The translations under genes were made by a program, and so were the position numbers. This document shows positions 17,762 through 27,467 of a stretch of DNA of 27,467 nucleotides, one piece after another. The DNA comes from Tubulinosema ratisbonensis. Its lineage: Eukaryota > Microsporidia > Tubulinosematidae. The stretch's first letter is position 1, and each line of letters starts with the position of its first letter. The stretch is taken from the NCBI GenBank assembly GCA_004000155.1, contig RCSS01000518.1, forward strand, positions 1 through 27,467. Reading direction: 5' to 3'. A model generated the notes under the pieces. That model saw nothing but the letters and a program-made list of their open reading frames with translations. It made no database searches and was not told where the DNA came from.

Positions 17762-18617
17762 ATGTAGAAAACGTTTACTTTAATAAATTTTTACATATTA
17801 TTTTTATTTTTGTTCAAAAAATTAGATGTTTAAATTTTTTTAATTTTAGTCTTTTATAGTAAAATTAATAAACCATTTCCTAATATTTCTAATTACGTGC
17901 ATATTAAGAAATTAATTTAATATTAATTAGTCTAAAAAAAGAATAATTAAACTTTTAAGGTAATAATTATCTAAAAATTTTAAAGATAAAAAAATACTAT
18001 TAACAAATTTTATTTTTTTCCTTTTATATCTGATAATAAAGAGTATTTAAAATTAGTAAATAGTTACTTTAAAAACAAAACTAACTTAATTAAAAAATAT
18101 ATAAAATAATGCCAAAATTCTATTTTATAAAAAAAACTAATTTGAAGAGTCTTTAAAAAGATGTAAAAGAATAAAAAGAGTTATTATATGACTGCCAAGT
18201 AAATTAAAAGGGAATGTATTATATTTTTTTACTTGGTATTTTTTGAATTAACATGCATTTGTCATAAATCTAAAGAATGCGCAATTTTCTAACCAAAATA
18301 ATCTAGACATTGTTTCTATCAAATAAATCGTGGTGAGAAGAATCAGCGATTTAATAAAAAATTAAAAAAAATACAAAATACAATATAAAAAATACAAAAT
18401 TACAAGATAAAAAATACAAAATACAAAATAAGAAATACAAAATAAGAAATAGAAATTAAAATTAATATGTATAATTAAATAAAAATAATACAAATTAAAT
18501 TGAATAAAATAAATGATGATGGCTGAAACCTTGATTTAAATAAATTTTTTATTAGATTTTAGCATATAATTTAATTTAAATAGTATAATTTTGAAACTAA
18601 TCTTAATACAAAATCCT
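17762..18617. other. gene-free AT-rich stretch with a simple-repeat patch
   Basis: There is no ORF that can be supported. Bases 18195-18203 and 18228-18236 are inverted copies of CCAAGTAAA. Bases about 18366-18460 are an AAATACAAAATA-type tandem array. A possible transposon end is at 18533-18547 (see findings). Confidence 0.5.
18366..18460. repeat. imperfect tandem repeat of AAATACAAAATA-like units
   Basis: About 95 bases of ATACAAAAT/ATAAGAAAT units with mutations, all A-rich on the + strand. Simple-sequence expansion, no function seen. Confidence 0.6.
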
Positions 18618-19910
18618 TTATAAAATTAAAGTTGATATTTTAAATAAAAATACATTTAATGCTTCTTCTAGTTTGGCATATTTTTTTGATTTGTAAATAT
18701 TTTGACCACATTCTTATCTGGTAGATTTTATTCTTATTGCATCTTCTTCAAATTTTAATTTTTCTATCAACTGATGCAAGCTGTTTTTGCTGCTATTAAA
18801 AGTTGTTTTAAAAACAGAATGCCACCCTTCTATGGTGTTGTTTGTTCTGACAATATTTTCATTTAGAATGTTTCCATAGTGCCAAGGCTTGGTTGGATAT
18901 TTTGGAGCATAACATAATTCTCCTATGTAATTATCATAGAAATAAGAGTATAATTCACTTAATATTACAGGAAACTGAGCACAAGTTTTAATTTCATTAA
19001 AAGTCCCTCTTAATTTATCGATTTTAACAAACGATAAAGCTACCAAGCATTTACAGTATTTTTTAATATTTTTATCAATATTATAGATATTTTGTAATCC
19101 CAAATATTGTGTTTTTCTAAAAATGGATTGTCCTAGGTAAAACATTACCCTGAAATCTTCGCCCTAGGAAAATTTATTTCAAACACCTTAAGCGATGAAT
19201 ATTCAAAATCGTTTTTAATTGATAATGGGCACGAGATGTCAGTGAGTTTTTTTAAAATTAATATCATATTGTTATAGGTTTCGTATTTTTTATTCTTTAA
19301 AATAGAAAATACTACTGGAAAAACGTGACCTCTATTTACAAACTTACCGTAAATAATTGGTAGTAAGGGTCTGGTACAAAGCTAAACATACCGTCGATAC
19401 ACCAACGAGGGTTGTTTTTTAATTTGTGTATTATGTTTTCTAAATAAAAATTAATAAAATATCACTATTAACATCAATATTTCTATAATTATTAGGTACA
19501 TACTGATAAAATAGGTTTTCTGTACAAGTATAGGACAAATTTTGTGACAATTTCAATGTTCCAAAAATATATGGCTTTGGAGTTCTTCTTTAAGATTTAT
19601 AACCATTTAATATCTTAGCTAGTGTTTCAAAATTTTCAAAAGAATGAATAGCTTCTATAGAATTTCCTCTTAACACTTTATTGATTATTTGCCTTGTAGA
19701 TGTAAATCCTAGATCAATTAATTTTTTCATCTCATCGATTTTTATCCTTTAAAGAACATCCTCACTGTTTGGTAGATGAGAATGTTGAGAAGTAACTACA
19801 AAACTTTCAAAGTTTACCCTGTACCCCAAAGAAGAAACAGCCTTGACACCACACCTATCAACTATATATCTCCAGTTTACAGATGAAACATTTATTCGAG
19901 AAATCCTATA
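18618..19910 (-). pseudogene. broken MULE-type transposase with FLYWCH-like zinc finger
   Basis: Nearly the whole transposase of a Mutator-like DNA transposon can be followed on the minus strand, with frameshifts and stops. Near 19870-19770 lies WRYIVDRCGVKAVSS, then QHSHLPNSED, a FLYWCH-like finger with its C and H-x-H. Near 19430-19340 lies NNPRWCIDGMFSFVPDPYYQ, the first catalytic Asp, then after a frameshift IYGKFVNRGHVFPVVFSILK. Near 19235-19160 lies LSIKNDFEYSSLKVFEINFP, the second Asp. The longest intact piece, 18714-19145 (143 aa), holds LGQSIFRKTQYLGLQ and VRTNNTIEGWHSVFKTTF with the catalytic Glu. Another frame at 18690-18618 finishes with KYAKLEEALNVFLFKIS. At least two frameshifts and several in-frame stops mean it is inactive. 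Flanking palindrome and a possible terminal repeat are listed separately. Confidence 0.8.
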
Positions 19911-19973
19911 TATAAAATTATTTTTTTATTAAATCCGAGTTTCTACTGCTTTTGATTAATGTTATCATTAAGG

Positions 19974-20064
19974 TTCAGCGAGTTTTTAATTTTTAATTTA
20001 TTTAATATTAATTTTACATATAAAATTAATATTGAATTAAATTAAAAATTAAAAACTCGCTGAA
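19974..20064. repeat. long near-perfect palindrome next to the MULE relic
   Basis: The left arm 19974-20016 starts TTCAGCGAGTTTTTAAT and the right arm (ending at 20064) finishes ATTAAAAACTCGCTGAA. The roughly 43-nt arms pair with one mismatch and one extra base, around a loop of about four bases. It lies about 65 bases beyond the 5' end of the transposase relic. It could be a terminal structure of that element, an inverted duplication at its end, or a separate foldback element. Confidence 0.75.
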
Positions 20065-23000
20065 TTTTTCTAGCACCAAATAAATATTTTTTAAAATAAA
20101 ATTATTACCATAAGAATAAGAATTATAAGACGAACAAACAAGGAAAAAACAAGGGAACCAAAGAGTTAATAAGCAAAAAAAGGTTAAATAATGAAATCTT
20201 ATAATAGTCAAATGCCCAGTGTACATGACAATTTCCCATTTATATTTTAAACTATTTAGGTTGATTCAAACATTCAGTATAAAAATCTATATTTGAAAGA
20301 TCTTATTAAGACTGACAATAGTAGATTAATTAAAAGACACCTGAATTGAGAGTTTTTAAAATTTTTTTGTGAAGCATCAAAGATTAAAACAAAGTATTAT
20401 CATTTTTAGGAAACTTAGAGTAAAATTTAAAAATAAAAGAAAAATTAGTTAAATGGAGTTAGTCTCTCTATTTATTTGAATTACAAATAAATTTTATGAT
20501 CGTTAGAACAGTTTTAAGAAATTCATGTCCCTTTTCTACTAAGATCAATTATCAAATTTCACTCTAAAAGTTAAATTAGATAATTAATAGATAAATTTGA
20601 TATTTAATTATATTTCGAGTTTAAACTAGTTAAAATCATACCTTCTATTAAAACTTATCTATAAAGTGTAAATTATATATTTTAGAATTAAATTTTTCAA
20701 AATTATAATTGCATTAAAATAATCTGCTTTGTTGTTAAATCAATAACAAAATTTACTTAAAAATGCCGTTTCTTTTCGTCGAAGCCACTTTTCTCCTCTT
20801 CATTTCTAACTTAAGTGCGCTGTGGAATGATTCGATTNCCTGCGANTAATTCCGTTTGCCTTGTTTACCAATTTATATTTATGGCAAACCGTTTATAATA
20901 ATAGTTACAATCATCCAAATTAACATATAGATTATGNTCATCTGTCCAACTTCTGCTGTTACTAGCTATTTGATTGCAAATGCTTGTTCACTATTNTACT
21001 TTTTTTGTCTGCAAAAATAATATCAAAGGCTTTTCAATGTTATTTTGAACTTCCACNATAGAAAGGTAATCGGTTTTATTGCCAGGCATCTGACGCTATG
21101 CCTTTAAATCTTATAATATAGCAAAGCTTTNTCAACTTGGACTTTTTTTCTGGGCCGCCTACTTTAGAATGACTAANGTCTACTACAGTAATTTACTTTT
21201 AAGCTGTCTGATAACCCTTTCAATGCTTNAATTAGAAGTATATAAGGACAATTTAATATTATGAATAGGTTGTCCTGTAGAATATATAATTATTTTTCTT
21301 TTAATATTAAGTCAAGGTAACACTAAACCCCTAAAAAATATTTTTTTTATCGATACATCTATCTTATATNNNAACAAAGGAAACTNTAACATCTTCAAGC
21401 TACAGTATCAATAGAAATTTTGTGATTTGCTAATTCGGTGAACCAGTTACATACACTTTATATATGTTTCTTTCTCAAAAACAAATTTTAATTAGAAATT
21501 AAGCAAAGGTTTTGTTATCTGATAATAAACTTATCTTCTCGAGTCTGTTAAGTGGCATTAAAGGTGTTCAAAGTTTAATATTTATTTCTATAAAATTAAT
21601 TAAATATATATAAGAATATTTTATTTTCATTATTTATATTTTTCTTCTAATTATTTTTAGGGTTAAATTTAAAGATTGAAGATTAAAAAGGTTACATTTA
21701 ACGGTTTACCAAAATCCGTGTTGTTGTTATTGATTTGATTATATATTACAAATATACTGCTCAGAATAGTACATAAAAGCCTCGAACTTNAATATCACCC
21801 ATGAAACAGAAAACTTTTTGTTATNTAGCATTTTTCAGTAAAGATTCTCAAAGATACAGTTTTATGAGTTTTAATAAAAAAATCGTAACACAAATAGCTA
21901 CATATTGTAGTAATCTACTATGATCTAAATGATTTAATTCGATCTTTATAGCTTATAAANAAGAAGCNGATATTCCNAATAATAGAGAGGGACGATGAAA
22001 GACAACAAAAATTACTCCAAATAGATATTAAATATAAGTNTTTNTGAAAACTACTCCTCGGCCCATCCCTCGACAATATTACTATTATTCTGCGACGTTA
22101 CTTTTCCCCTTTTAAATCTCACAAATATGTGGTGAGCCGATTAATTTAAATCATATTACAATAATGACATTTATCTATATGTCAGAGATCTTAAGATAAC
22201 GACAATTTTTTGTGATNGATCTTGACTACGTTTATTTCATTAATGGCTTTATACAAAAAGAATCTCAAAATTCTAAAAAGTCTAAAAATAAATAAATAAT
22301 GTTTGTTGATAGAAATGTTAATTTTAATAATATTCTTTTACAGGATACTGATTCCTGTAACAAGAAAAATCACTTATAAATATCATATAAGGTTAGATAT
22401 AAATTATTTTTTTAGTTTTTATGGGCTGATAGAAATAGTCTATAAATTCATTTAGATTTTTTCCTTCATCAAACATAGTTTGACAATAATCTCAGGGGTT
22501 TAACATCATATTTCTTCTTTTTTTTACTATATTGATAATTTATATGTTCAATCCCAAATATTATTAAAATTGAATCAGGAAAAATCAGGTTGAAATCACA
22601 CAGGGGATTTTAAATGAAATCAATAAATTTCATAAATTATAGTCTATTTTCATAATTTTTTAAATCATAAAGTGGTTTATATTTTTTTCTAATTATCAAT
22701 TTCAGAAAACTATATGTTTTTATCATGAAATACCATGTAGAAAGGGGTTTGATGATTTTTAGAACATAAATTTGAATAATAAGAAACGAAATTTGGTTTT
22801 TATGTAAGTTTTATGTATAATAATATCTAAATTATTAGGTTATGCTTTTTGATAGATAAATACACAAAATAAAGTTTCACATCAAATCTTAGACATTTTC
22901 GGCGATCGTATAATCCATTTTCATCTTATTTTGCTTCCCGGATTTCTTTTTCTTATGTATCAAAGGAAAATATCTTTATAGGGGTCATAATTGTAATTTA

Positions 23001-25600
23001 GTTTGTTTGAATTAAGAATTGCTAACACCGATTTTTATTTGAATAATATCTCTAAATAGTTTCACTTTGATCTAAGTCCAACATATAACCCCCAATCAAT
23101 CATACAAAATAACTTCTATGGCTTTCTTGGATTTTATAGGTCTTTTACAGTACCAATGTTAAACAAAGAAACATTTCAAGCTGGGATACAATATCTTTTA
23201 GATTCAAAAATTTATAAATATGCATAAAAAATTTGTATCATCATAAACAAGACCAATAGAAGAAGACTGAAAAAAACAGAAGATGATAGCAGAAAAGAAA
23301 CTTTTAAAAAGTATTAAAAAACTGAATATACAGCTAATGTCATTCAATTTTGTAAACTTTATTAACCTGGGACAAAAAATCTTAAAACAAAGTCTTTTTT
23401 TCTAAAAACTTTATTTTAAGATTTTTAGATGAATTCTAGAGAAAAGTAAGCAATGAAAAAAAAGAATTTAAAAACGAAACAACAAATTTCATTTATATGT
23501 TTCTTGTTTCACAGAACCTTGTATCATCAAAGTACAATAAAAACATTCGATTAATTAAAATGTCTTACTGGGTCAATTGATGAATTATAGAATATTTTCA
23601 GCAAAAAAATGAAATCATCTATCTAATTACTAAAAATTAATTGAATTTTTGTATAAATGCCGAACATTTTTTTCACAATGTCATAGATTTATAAATCTGC
23701 CATACAACAAATTAATACTTCAATTTATTAGTGTAAAATACGAGAATTTATTTTAAACAAACTTTTTCCTACAAATTTTAAAAACAATAAAAAAACCAAG
23801 AACCATACTAAGGTAAACTATTAGATTAGATTTAATAAAAAAAGTGAAAATAGTGATTCTTAAATGATACTACCGTTAAGATTCTTTTTAATATAAATAA
23901 ATAAAGTACAGGGCAAATTATCATTTTTACAACATGCTGTTACGCAAACATTAATGACCTAATAAGTTTAAATGTGTAATTAGATGTTTCATCTTTTATT
24001 GAAGATAAAATAAACCATTTGTTCTTGTATATTTTCAACAATAATAAATATATTCAGAAATTGTTAAACATAAGAAATAAGAATTTTGAAGTCTTTGTTG
24101 TTGTTACTAAGAAGAGAATAGGCACAAAAATCTTTACTTTTTATCAATTTTGAAAAACAATACAATAAAAATGGATTATTACAAAATTTTTAAACAATAA
24201 TTTAAATTCAAAAACAACAGCAAAAATAATAGAACAACATACCTTTTAAATAGATTCAAGTAAATTCGTTATAAATTATAATTATAAAATATCTGGATAA
24301 CAAATAAAAAGAACGAGTACTATTATGTTTTCTAGTAGAAAATTAGCACAAAAATAATAACATTTTTGTTTGTGAAGAATAATAATACGAGATATTTAAA
24401 AAAAACTTGAATGTATTAATATAATTAATAAATCATATTAAATAATTTACATACCGTAATAAATTTTTAATTTATTTATGTTTGACACTAGTCAAGTTTA
24501 AATTTAAGGCATATACAGCATAATTTTAGAAAACTAAATGTTGTAAATGAGGTTTATTTTTTTAGTTATCGGTGAATAATATCTCTTAAAAATAAGTAAA
24601 TATTAAATTTAAATCTTCATTGTTTTGTGTTTACAACAAATTCATTTAATTCTTAAACTAAAAAATCAGTATTTTCTACGATTATCCACGCCGAAAAAAT
24701 TAGTTATCTTCTTAAATACAAGAAAAAATTTTATTTATAATTCTAATACCTTACACATTTATTTTATTTATTTATGTTTTAATAAATAAATAATATAAAC
24801 CTTTAAAAAGCCACGAGAGAAAAAAAAAAGATTCAAGAAAACAAACAACAGAACATTTAATTTTAATAAAAACATAAAGTCCTTCTAACTGAGGCATCTC
24901 TTATACGCAGAAAGCCTGATGAACATGACAATAACATATACTTTCTTTCATATAAAACACAATATGAAATTATAAGAAGTAAAGTTTTAACTTTAAAGAA
25001 TACATATTTTATAAAATTTTTAGTAAATTCAATATAAATTAAATAATTCGATTTTTTGTAAATTAAGTCTTTAAAAAAAAAGAAGCACTTTACTCTGATT
25101 AATAAATGAAAACATAAAATACCTAATATTTTAAATTAAACCTTTAAAATTAGTAATAATATTTAAAAAATCTAAAATAAGTTGAGTCAATTATTAATTA
25201 AAAAATTAAACAAACATTTTTTCGTTAATTATACTGCTGATTTAACATTTAGTTAATAATTTAATGCAAACCTTTATGGTAATAATGATATGGTTTTATT
25301 TTTGAATACATAAACAAAAACTTGTTATAATTAATTTTATAATTGAAAAAATATTTATTTTTAATAACATATTCTTAATTAAAATGCCTGTAATTAATGA
25401 AAAAAAGTCGGATTTATCTCTCAAATTTTTTAAAAATTAATATTAAATATCTTATCTTTGCTAGAATTAAATAATAAAAATATTTTAAAAAAATATTTAC
25501 ATGAATGATTTTTTTTAAGATAAATACTATTTATTAAATTAACAATTGCAATGTAGTATTAATTAAAATAAAATATCAAGATTTTTTCTAGAAATACGAA
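20065..25600. other. 5.5-kb region without a supportable gene
   Basis: It holds scattered short frames only. Many single Ns occur between 20838 and 22216, where assembly quality is poor. A possible Merlin/ISXO2 relic is at about 20.76-21.24 kb. From 22.2 to 25.6 kb the DNA is A/T-rich with no domain that I could follow. A short + strand frame near 23100-23220 (containing YGFLGFYRSF) recalls a Ty3/gypsy reverse transcriptase but is too short to call. Confidence 0.5.
20764..21235 (-). pseudogene. possible Merlin/ISXO2-like transposase relic
   Basis: On the minus strand, near 21185-21080, a frame reads SHSKVGGPEKKSKL, then after an unknown base KLCYIIRFKGIASDAWQ. Merlin transposases have G-G-P-x-K-x-V-x-I-D-E-x-x-F-x-x-K-K-Y-x-x-G followed by W-V-F-G. 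Further along, near 20840-20770, another frame reads IESFHSALKLEMKRRK, in the place of the family's T-x-T-I/V-E-x-x-W-x-x-L-K. Frameshifts, stops and seven or more Ns make it non-functional as given and the assignment tentative. Confidence 0.38.
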
Positions 25601-25604
25601 TAGA

Positions 25605-25665
25605 AATTTTATTCATGTAGCTATTTATAATTAAATAAATTATAAATAGCTACATGAATAAAATT
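25605..25665. repeat. perfect 28-nt palindrome downstream of the eL32 gene
   Basis: Arms 25605-25632 and 25638-25665 are exact reverse complements, with core TTCATGTAGCTATTTATAATT around a 5-nt loop (AAATA). It starts 62 bases past the eL32 stop. Perfect arms in so AT-rich and fast-drifting a background suggest a recent inverted-repeat insertion or a maintained RNA hairpin in the 3' region. Confidence 0.75.
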
Positions 25666-25726
25666 AAATAAATTATTTGTAAAAATAATTAAAATTACAA
25701 AAATNNNTNNTTAAAAATAATATTTT

Positions 25727-26125
25727 TTAATCACCGTTCCTTCTTTCCAGCCTTGCTTCTCCATTAAACAATTTAATATCCAACTCAGCTGCCTTGTAAA
25801 ACAATTCAATTCTCTTCTTAGCTCCTACACTGTGTGCTATTTCACCAGCATAAAACTTATTTTGTGAGGCTAAAGCAAGCAAATCATCCATATTCCTAAT
25901 CTGAACCTTCCTAAATCCTTCTACCAAGTGTCTAGTGACTTTGTCGCAGCCATAGCCAATACCTGGCATCTTAATGGCTCCTGAGTATTTCTTTCTTACT
26001 CTGTTGTCTATTCCTCTTGGTTTACGCCAGCTTGTTCCTACTCTTTTAAACCTGTCTGATTGGAAACGATTGAATGTTCTGTTTGTTTTTTTTACTTTCT
26101 TTATCTCAAAAAGAGGTTGTACCAT
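25727..26125 (-). CDS. RPL32: 60S ribosomal protein eL32 (L32)
   Basis: 132 aa, full length for the family (human 135, yeast 130). It is a structural protein of the large cytosolic ribosomal subunit. Highly conserved segments are clear: FQSDRFKRVGTSWRKPRGID at 22-41, NRVRKKYSGAIKMPGIGYG at 42-60, KVTRHLVEGFRKV at about 62-74, and EIAHSVGAKKRIELFYKAAEL near 95-115. The C-terminus is acidic and Arg-rich, as usual. CCC directly precedes the ATG (26127-26129), which supports the start and fits the ribosomal-protein promoters described in microsporidia. It is divergent from the Cdc20-like gene, with about 310 bases between starts. This is the least AT-biased gene in the window, as expected for a highly expressed one. 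Confidence 0.97.
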   Translation of the reverse strand: MVQPLFEIKKVKKTNRTFNRFQSDRFKRVGTSWRKPRGIDNRVRKKYSGAIKMPGIGYGCDKVTRHLVEGFRKVQIRNMDDLLALASQNKFYAGEIAHSVGAKKRIELFYKAAELDIKLFNGEARLERRNGD

Positions 26126-26126
26126 T

Positions 26127-26129
26127 GGG
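26127..26129 (-). promoter_or_regulatory. CCC start-signal motif of the eL32 gene
   Basis: On the coding strand the sequence is TACCCAATG, so CCC ends one base before the ATG, preceded by an A/T-only tract. It matches the CCC-like element of microsporidian ribosomal-protein genes. Confidence 0.55.
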
Positions 26130-26232
26130 TAAAAAAATTTTTCAAAGAAATTAAAATAATTTAAAAAATAAATAATTATTTATTTTAATTAAAAAAAAAT
26201 AAAAAAATTATTTTTTATTTTTATTTTTAAAA

Positions 26233-26362
26233 GCTAAAATATTATTAAAATATTAAAATATTAAAACATTAAAATAATAAAATAACAAAATATTTGAAAT
26301 ATTAAAATATTAAAATATTAAAATATTAAAATATTAAAATAATAAAATATTAAAAATAAATA
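26233..26362. repeat. TATTAAAA tandem array between divergent eL32 and Cdc20-like genes
   Basis: About 130 bases of the 8-base unit ATATTAAA with variants (ACATTAAA, ATAATAAA, ATATTTGA); the run 26297-26341 is nearly exact. It lies in the shared promoter region. Confidence 0.7.
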
Positions 26363-26429
26363 AAAGTTTGGTCCATTTAAGAACTTTTTAATAAAAATAT
26401 ATAAAATATTTTTATTTCCCTAAAAAATT

Positions 26430-26433
26430 CCCC
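26430..26433 (+). promoter_or_regulatory. CCCC start-signal motif of the Cdc20-like gene
   Basis: CCCC ends one base before the ATG; a second CCC lies at 26418-26420. Everything upstream is A/T only. If transcription starts here the mRNA is almost leaderless, which supports the very short N-terminus of the protein. Confidence 0.5.
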
Positions 26434-26434
26434 T

Positions 26435-27415
26435 ATGCACGACAGGTTTACTTTAATTTCCACTGAGATAAACATAAACTTACGTTATAACAGAATATCC
26501 AATAGAACAATAGAGAATACTCCATTTAAGATACTTGATGCACCTGGAGTACTAGAAAAAGAGAACCTTTTAGATTGGAGTGGTAACATAATAGGAATAG
26601 CTTTACATGAATCTTCTTACATTTATAATTCAATNTCTAAGAATGTTGTTGAAGTGTTTAATTCACCTAATTACATTTCTGCTGTAAAAATTTATAAAGA
26701 TTCTTTATTCTCAGGGGATTCCACTGGTAAAATCAGTGTATTTGATATTAGAAATAACAAAGTAAGTAATTTATACTCGTTTGACACAGGTATTAGTTGT
26801 ATAGATTGTATTGATAATATTCTTACTTTTAGTGGTAAAAATGTTGTAAAGAGTTTTGATTTAAGAAGTAAAGAAGAGATTAGTTCTTTTAAAGTGAATG
26901 AGGTTGTAAGAATTAAATACTCTCATGATAAAAGATTTTTAGGGATTGTAGGGAATGGAGTGACTGTTTATAATTTAAATAGAAATCTCCCAGTTTTTTC
27001 TTCTAACTTAATAAGTAGAAGTATAGATTGGTGTAATTGGAGAAATGGGATTGTTTGTACAGGAGGGTACAGAACAAATGATTTAATAATTTATGATATT
27101 TTAGATAAAAAAGTAGAAAAATCAATAAAAATGAACGCACAAATCACAAATGTAAAATTTATAAATAAAACAAAAGAAATTTTAGTTTGTACGGGTAAAG
27201 GAAATAAAGAAAGTAGCAATGCTTTATCAATTTACAGGGCTAGTAATCTTAAATTGGTAAGTGAGTTTGGTAAACATGATTTTCCAATTTTCAATGCTGA
27301 ATTATCAGATGATGAAAAGATTGTTTGTTCAGTGGCATGTGATGAATCACTTAAATTCTGGAAGATTGTAAATGAAGAGGATAAATGTAAGAAAGATTCT
27401 ATTGATTTTAGGTAA
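26435..27415 (+). CDS. Cdc20/Cdh1-type WD40 activator of the anaphase-promoting complex
   Basis: 326 aa. Cdc20 and Cdh1 bind the APC/C ubiquitin ligase and present substrates such as securin and cyclins. The segment RTIENTPFKILDAP at 24-37, followed by LLDWSGNIIGIAL and YIYNS, is the classic junction from the N-terminal arm into the propeller of this family (R-x-I-x-x-x-P-x-K-V/I-L-D-A-P, then D-W-S). The residues after it make about six to seven WD40-like blades, ending CDESLKFWKI. DRF at residues 3-5 probably represents the C-box (D-R-Y/F-I-P), here as DRFTLIS. The family is usually 450-600 aa, so the 100-170 residue arm with KEN and D-boxes is missing. The last residues are DFR rather than the usual Ile-Arg. 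One codon has an N (about residue 67). Confidence 0.85.
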   Translation: MHDRFTLISTEININLRYNRISNRTIENTPFKILDAPGVLEKENLLDWSGNIIGIALHESSYIYNSXSKNVVEVFNSPNYISAVKIYKDSLFSGDSTGKISVFDIRNNKVSNLYSFDTGISCIDCIDNILTFSGKNVVKSFDLRSKEEISSFKVNEVVRIKYSHDKRFLGIVGNGVTVYNLNRNLPVFSSNLISRSIDWCNWRNGIVCTGGYRTNDLIIYDILDKKVEKSIKMNAQITNVKFINKTKEILVCTGKGNKESSNALSIYRASNLKLVSEFGKHDFPIFNAELSDDEKIVCSVACDESLKFWKIVNEEDKCKKDSIDFR

Positions 27416-27467
27416 ATTATAAATATGTGANNNATATTTATTATTTAATTTATTAANTTTTAATANA
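27416..27467. other. window end, A/T-rich with Ns
   Basis: Fifty-two bases after the Cdc20-like stop, with several unknown bases (27431-27433 and later). Nothing identifiable. Confidence 0.5.

Noticed and set aside
18366..18460. Tandem AAATACAAAATA units considered as a CRISPR-like or centromeric array
   Set aside because: Units are short, irregular and without spacers; simple A-rich expansion explains them.
20026..20226. 66-aa minus-strand frame with a signal-peptide-like hydrophobic segment
   Set aside because: Its 3' end lies inside the palindrome, the composition is Phe/Leu/Ile/Tyr-rich as expected from A/T-rich DNA, and there is no start motif.
23100..23220. Short frame containing YGFLGFYRSF, recalling Ty3/gypsy reverse transcriptase
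   Set aside because: Only about ten residues fit; the following residues do not continue the family pattern, and no other retroelement domain is found nearby.

Overview
The window looks like a draft contig from a microsporidian (a very AT-rich, gene-poor type of genome in that group). The case rests on several points. All recognisable genes are eukaryotic core genes in shortened form, and none shows an intron. Five genes have a short C-run on the coding strand upstream of the ATG, directly adjacent to it in four, which resembles the CCC-like start signal described for microsporidia. Small secreted proteins of no known family are present. Isolated N bases fall inside otherwise open genes, so it is an unfinished assembly. 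I cannot name the species; the extreme AT bias and long gene-free stretches would fit the larger microsporidian genomes, but that is inference.

Layout. 1-5 kb is the first gene cluster: an Aha1-like Hsp90 co-chaperone (+), a small secreted protein (-), a Yip1-like membrane protein (+), a secreted/lumenal GDA1/CD39 nucleoside phosphatase (-) and a tiny Rpr2/Rpp21-like RNase P/MRP subunit (+). 5-8.4 kb is AT-rich spacer with a dispersed repeat and the broken remains of a MULE transposase carrying a SWIM finger. 8.4-9.3 kb is a kleisin cohesin subunit (-). 9.3-13.3 kb is a repeat and relic zone. 13.3-17.8 kb holds a serine-run secreted protein, a ceramide synthase and an ARID plus chromo-barrel-like chromatin protein, all on the + strand. 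18.6-20.1 kb is a second broken MULE transposase, with a FLYWCH-like finger, bordered by a long palindrome. 20.1-25.6 kb has no gene I can support, apart from a possible Merlin/ISXO2-like transposase relic near 21 kb. 25.7-27.4 kb holds ribosomal protein eL32 (-) and a very short Cdc20/Cdh1-type WD40 protein (+), divergently arranged over a TATTAAAA tandem array.

The genes do not form a pathway or operon. Two belong to the same cell-cycle step: APC/C activated by Cdc20 releases separase, which cuts the kleisin. The kleisin here keeps two separase-consensus sites. The most interesting observations are the two cell-cycle proteins in minimal form, the secreted nucleotide phosphatase, the ARID protein, a four-copy dispersed repeat with all copies in one orientation, and two near-perfect long palindromes. 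I found no evidence for a wholly new multi-gene system.
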